7,367 nucleotides of DNA from Verrucomicrobiota bacterium. Lineage in GTDB: Bacteria; Verrucomicrobiota; Verrucomicrobiia; Verrucomicrobiales; Verrucomicrobiaceae. A model generated the notes under the pieces. The model ran no database searches. It worked only from the letters and a program-made list of their open reading frames with translations, and had not been told where the DNA came from. Both the position numbers and the translations under genes were made by a program. Location: the NCBI GenBank assembly GCA_009885275.1, contig VFKY01000295.1, forward strand, positions 1 through 7,367. Direction: 5' to 3'. The first letter of the stretch is position 1; each line of letters opens with the position of its first letter. Below are positions 5,744-7,367 of this stretch, piece after piece.

Positions 5744-7367
5744 AGTGGCATCTCCAGAACAAAACACGCGCCACTGGTTTTCTCCGTCGTATCCAATCGC
5801 AGTTTCCCGCCAAGCGCATGACTAAGTCTGCGACACAGCGCGAGCCCCAACCCCACTCCGGGGGCACTGTGTGCCGCCTGTTGAGCAGACTTGTGGAAGG
5901 GATGAAAAATACGGCGCACCTCCGCCCGATGAATGCCGCGACCATGATCGCGCACACGAAGTAACGCCATGCCCTTTGCGGTGCCCGCTTCGAGATGAAT
6001 GATATTCTCTGTCGCATTGGGCGTCGCGTATTTGCAGGCGTTATCAACGAGATTGAAAAGTATTTGTTCCACGGCACTGACATCCACTTCGACATATCGA
6101 TCAGAGCTGTCGCCGTGGTCCACCACGAGTGAGGCGTTGACCTGCGCCGCGCGACGTTCCAAGGCGGGACGAATCCTCTCGATCAATTCACTCAAGGTTA
6201 ACTTCTCAGCACGCGCTGTCGCACTGCCGCGTTCCAATTGCGCATAAGCGAGCACATTCTCCACAAGATGGCTCAGGCGTTCTGCTTCGGCTTGCAAGGT
6301 GCCGAGATACTCCGCACGCTTTTCGGCACTGGGCAGCATATCATTCGCCAGTAACTCCGCATACAAACGAAAAGTCGTCAGTGGCGTGCGCAACTCATGC
6401 GTAACCGCAGAAACAAATGACGCGCGACGCTCACTCAAGGCTACTGTGCCACGGAGCAAGGCGGCAACAGCCGCAGCGGCAAGCAGCACACAAATCCAGG
6501 CAATAACCAGCGATCGACGCAACGGAGTCCAGAGCGGCAATAAATTGGTTTCGACTCTTCCCGTAACAAGACGCACGGGCAATGAAGCAAACTGCAGTGG
6601 GTTATTATTTTGTGAGGCTAATACGACTAACAGTGATGCCGACGGAAAGAGATCTCTTACTTCATGGAGCAAACTTTCCCGTAGCTTCATCCAATCAATC
6701 CACACGCCTTGTCGACGCTTGCTACCGTTCTCCGTGACTTCACGCATGAGCAATAACTCGTCACCAATCCATTTCGCTTGAAACGATCCCACTGTCACTC
6801 CGGTGATCGGGCTTAGAGAAGACGCTTCTTTCGCATCTGCCAAGGTGGCGGGCATAGGAACAGGAGACGATGCTGCTTTAGAGGCGCTCGCAAGAGCGCC
6901 TCGATCGCCTTTGCCAGAGGCCTCGGCTGTCTCCTGCTTCATTTGTGGTGCCGCCTGCTGCTGTACCTGACTGTTCAAAGCGATCGATCGTTTAGAAAAC
7001 TCGATGGCATTTTTGTCTAATTGTTCCTGAGGTGGCGGATTATTAGCCATCAATTTATCCTCTCTCACTGACTCTTTTATGGCGTCCGTTTTCATACCTG
7101 TCTGCAATCGCTCATTCGAAGCGGGTGCGGCTCTTTGCTTGCTCTGTTCACGCTGCTCTTGAGCCAACAGCAAACGCAAATGCTCAAGCTTCCTCGTATT
7201 TTCAGCCATGCGTTCGGTAGAGGTATTGAAATTGTCCGCCGCCACTTTGCATTCATTCCCTGTCGGTGCTTGAGGAGAAGTCACCGTTCCATCCACCGCT
7301 TGTTCAAAGTGCAATTGGACGTTCTCTGTTTGCTCGGTCAGCAAAGGCGAGGGCACCAAAATTTGAT
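5737..7367 (-). CDS. Membrane-bound sensor histidine kinase, 5' partial
   Basis: At least 540 residues are visible, and the frame is still open at the right edge, so the N-terminus (presumably a first membrane helix) is missing. The TTG at 7359 is unlikely to be the start. Numbering from that codon: residues 1-35 (PSPLLTEQTENVQLHF, then TSPQAPTGN) begin a sensor region. Residues 50-180 are a low-complexity, Gln/Ala/Lys-rich, partly coiled-coil linker. Residues 185-270 are a folded part with GVWIDWMKLRESLL. Residues 283-303 are a membrane helix. The kinase core is complete: His321 in SAVTHELRTPLTTF, N-box Asn436/Asn440 in FNLVDNACKYA, G1 box DHGRGI (471-476), F-box IFHPFHKS and G2 box GVGLGLAL (501-508). 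No HAMP domain separates helix and H-box. It should autophosphorylate and pass phosphate to a response regulator, which is not in the window. The ligand is unknown. The sensor layout resembles kinases of Verrucomicrobia and Planctomycetes. Confidence 0.9.
   Translation of the reverse strand, partial: QILVPSPLLTEQTENVQLHFEQAVDGTVTSPQAPTGNECKVAADNFNTSTERMAENTRKLEHLRLLLAQEQREQSKQRAAPASNERLQTGMKTDAIKESVREDKLMANNPPPQEQLDKNAIEFSKRSIALNSQVQQQAAPQMKQETAEASGKGDRGALASASKAASSPVPMPATLADAKEASSLSPITGVTVGSFQAKWIGDELLLMREVTENGSKRRQGVWIDWMKLRESLLHEVRDLFPSASLLVVLASQNNNPLQFASLPVRLVTGRVETNLLPLWTPLRRSLVIAWICVLLAAAAVAALLRGTVALSERRASFVSAVTHELRTPLTTFRLYAELLANDMLPSAEKRAEYLGTLQAEAERLSHLVENVLAYAQLERGSATARAEKLTLSELIERIRPALERRAAQVNASLVVDHGDSSDRYVEVDVSAVEQILFNLVDNACKYATPNATENIIHLEAGTAKGMALLRVRDHGRGIHRAEVRRIFHPFHKSAQQAAHSAPGVGLGLALCRRLSHALGGKLRLDTTEKTSGACFVLEMPLA

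Noticed and set aside
5553..6095. Minus-strand open frame spanning the pntB end and the kinase C-terminus
   Set aside because: It overlaps two well-supported genes out of frame and matches no family.

Overview
This 7.4-kb bacterial window is most likely from a member of the PVC group, probably Verrucomicrobiota. That placement is an inference from protein style. The sensor kinase has a membrane-anchored periplasmic region of a type I associate with Verrucomicrobia and Planctomycetes. The truncated DUF1275 and SulP proteins also read like verrucomicrobial versions. Shine-Dalgarno sites are mostly weak. No rRNA, tRNA, CRISPR array or transposase gene was found.

Layout. Positions 1-141 (minus) hold the first 47 codons of an SGNH/GDSL hydrolase that runs off the left edge. 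Positions 209-1048 (minus) encode a secreted NlpC/P60-type cysteine peptidase, probably co-transcribed with the hydrolase. Positions 1049-1252 carry an imperfect inverted-repeat element. Positions 1253-2652 are a gene graveyard. The 3' part of a DUF1275 (YoaK-like) membrane protein gene (minus) abuts, head to head, the 3' part of a SulP anion transporter gene (plus). Both have lost their 5' ends at one junction near 1655-1680, and the SulP remnant also has two single-base frameshifts.

Positions 2653-2877 are a non-coding leader with a plausible RNA fold. Positions 2878-5717 are a complete three-gene operon, pntAA-pntAB-pntB, for the proton-translocating NAD(P) transhydrogenase. Its genes are tightly coupled: an ATGA overlap, then a 3-nt gap with a strong ribosome binding site in front of a GTG start. 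The membrane enzyme transfers hydride between NADH and NADP+ and couples this to proton flow, so it supplies NADPH. A convergent sensor histidine kinase gene (5737 to the right edge, minus, 5' partial) ends 19 nt from pntB. Both stop codons lie in the two arms of one hairpin.

I see no clearly new multi-gene system. The points most worth a second look are the double-truncation junction, the inverted-repeat element, the structured pnt leader with its anti-Shine-Dalgarno-like hairpin, and the shared hairpin at the convergent gene ends.
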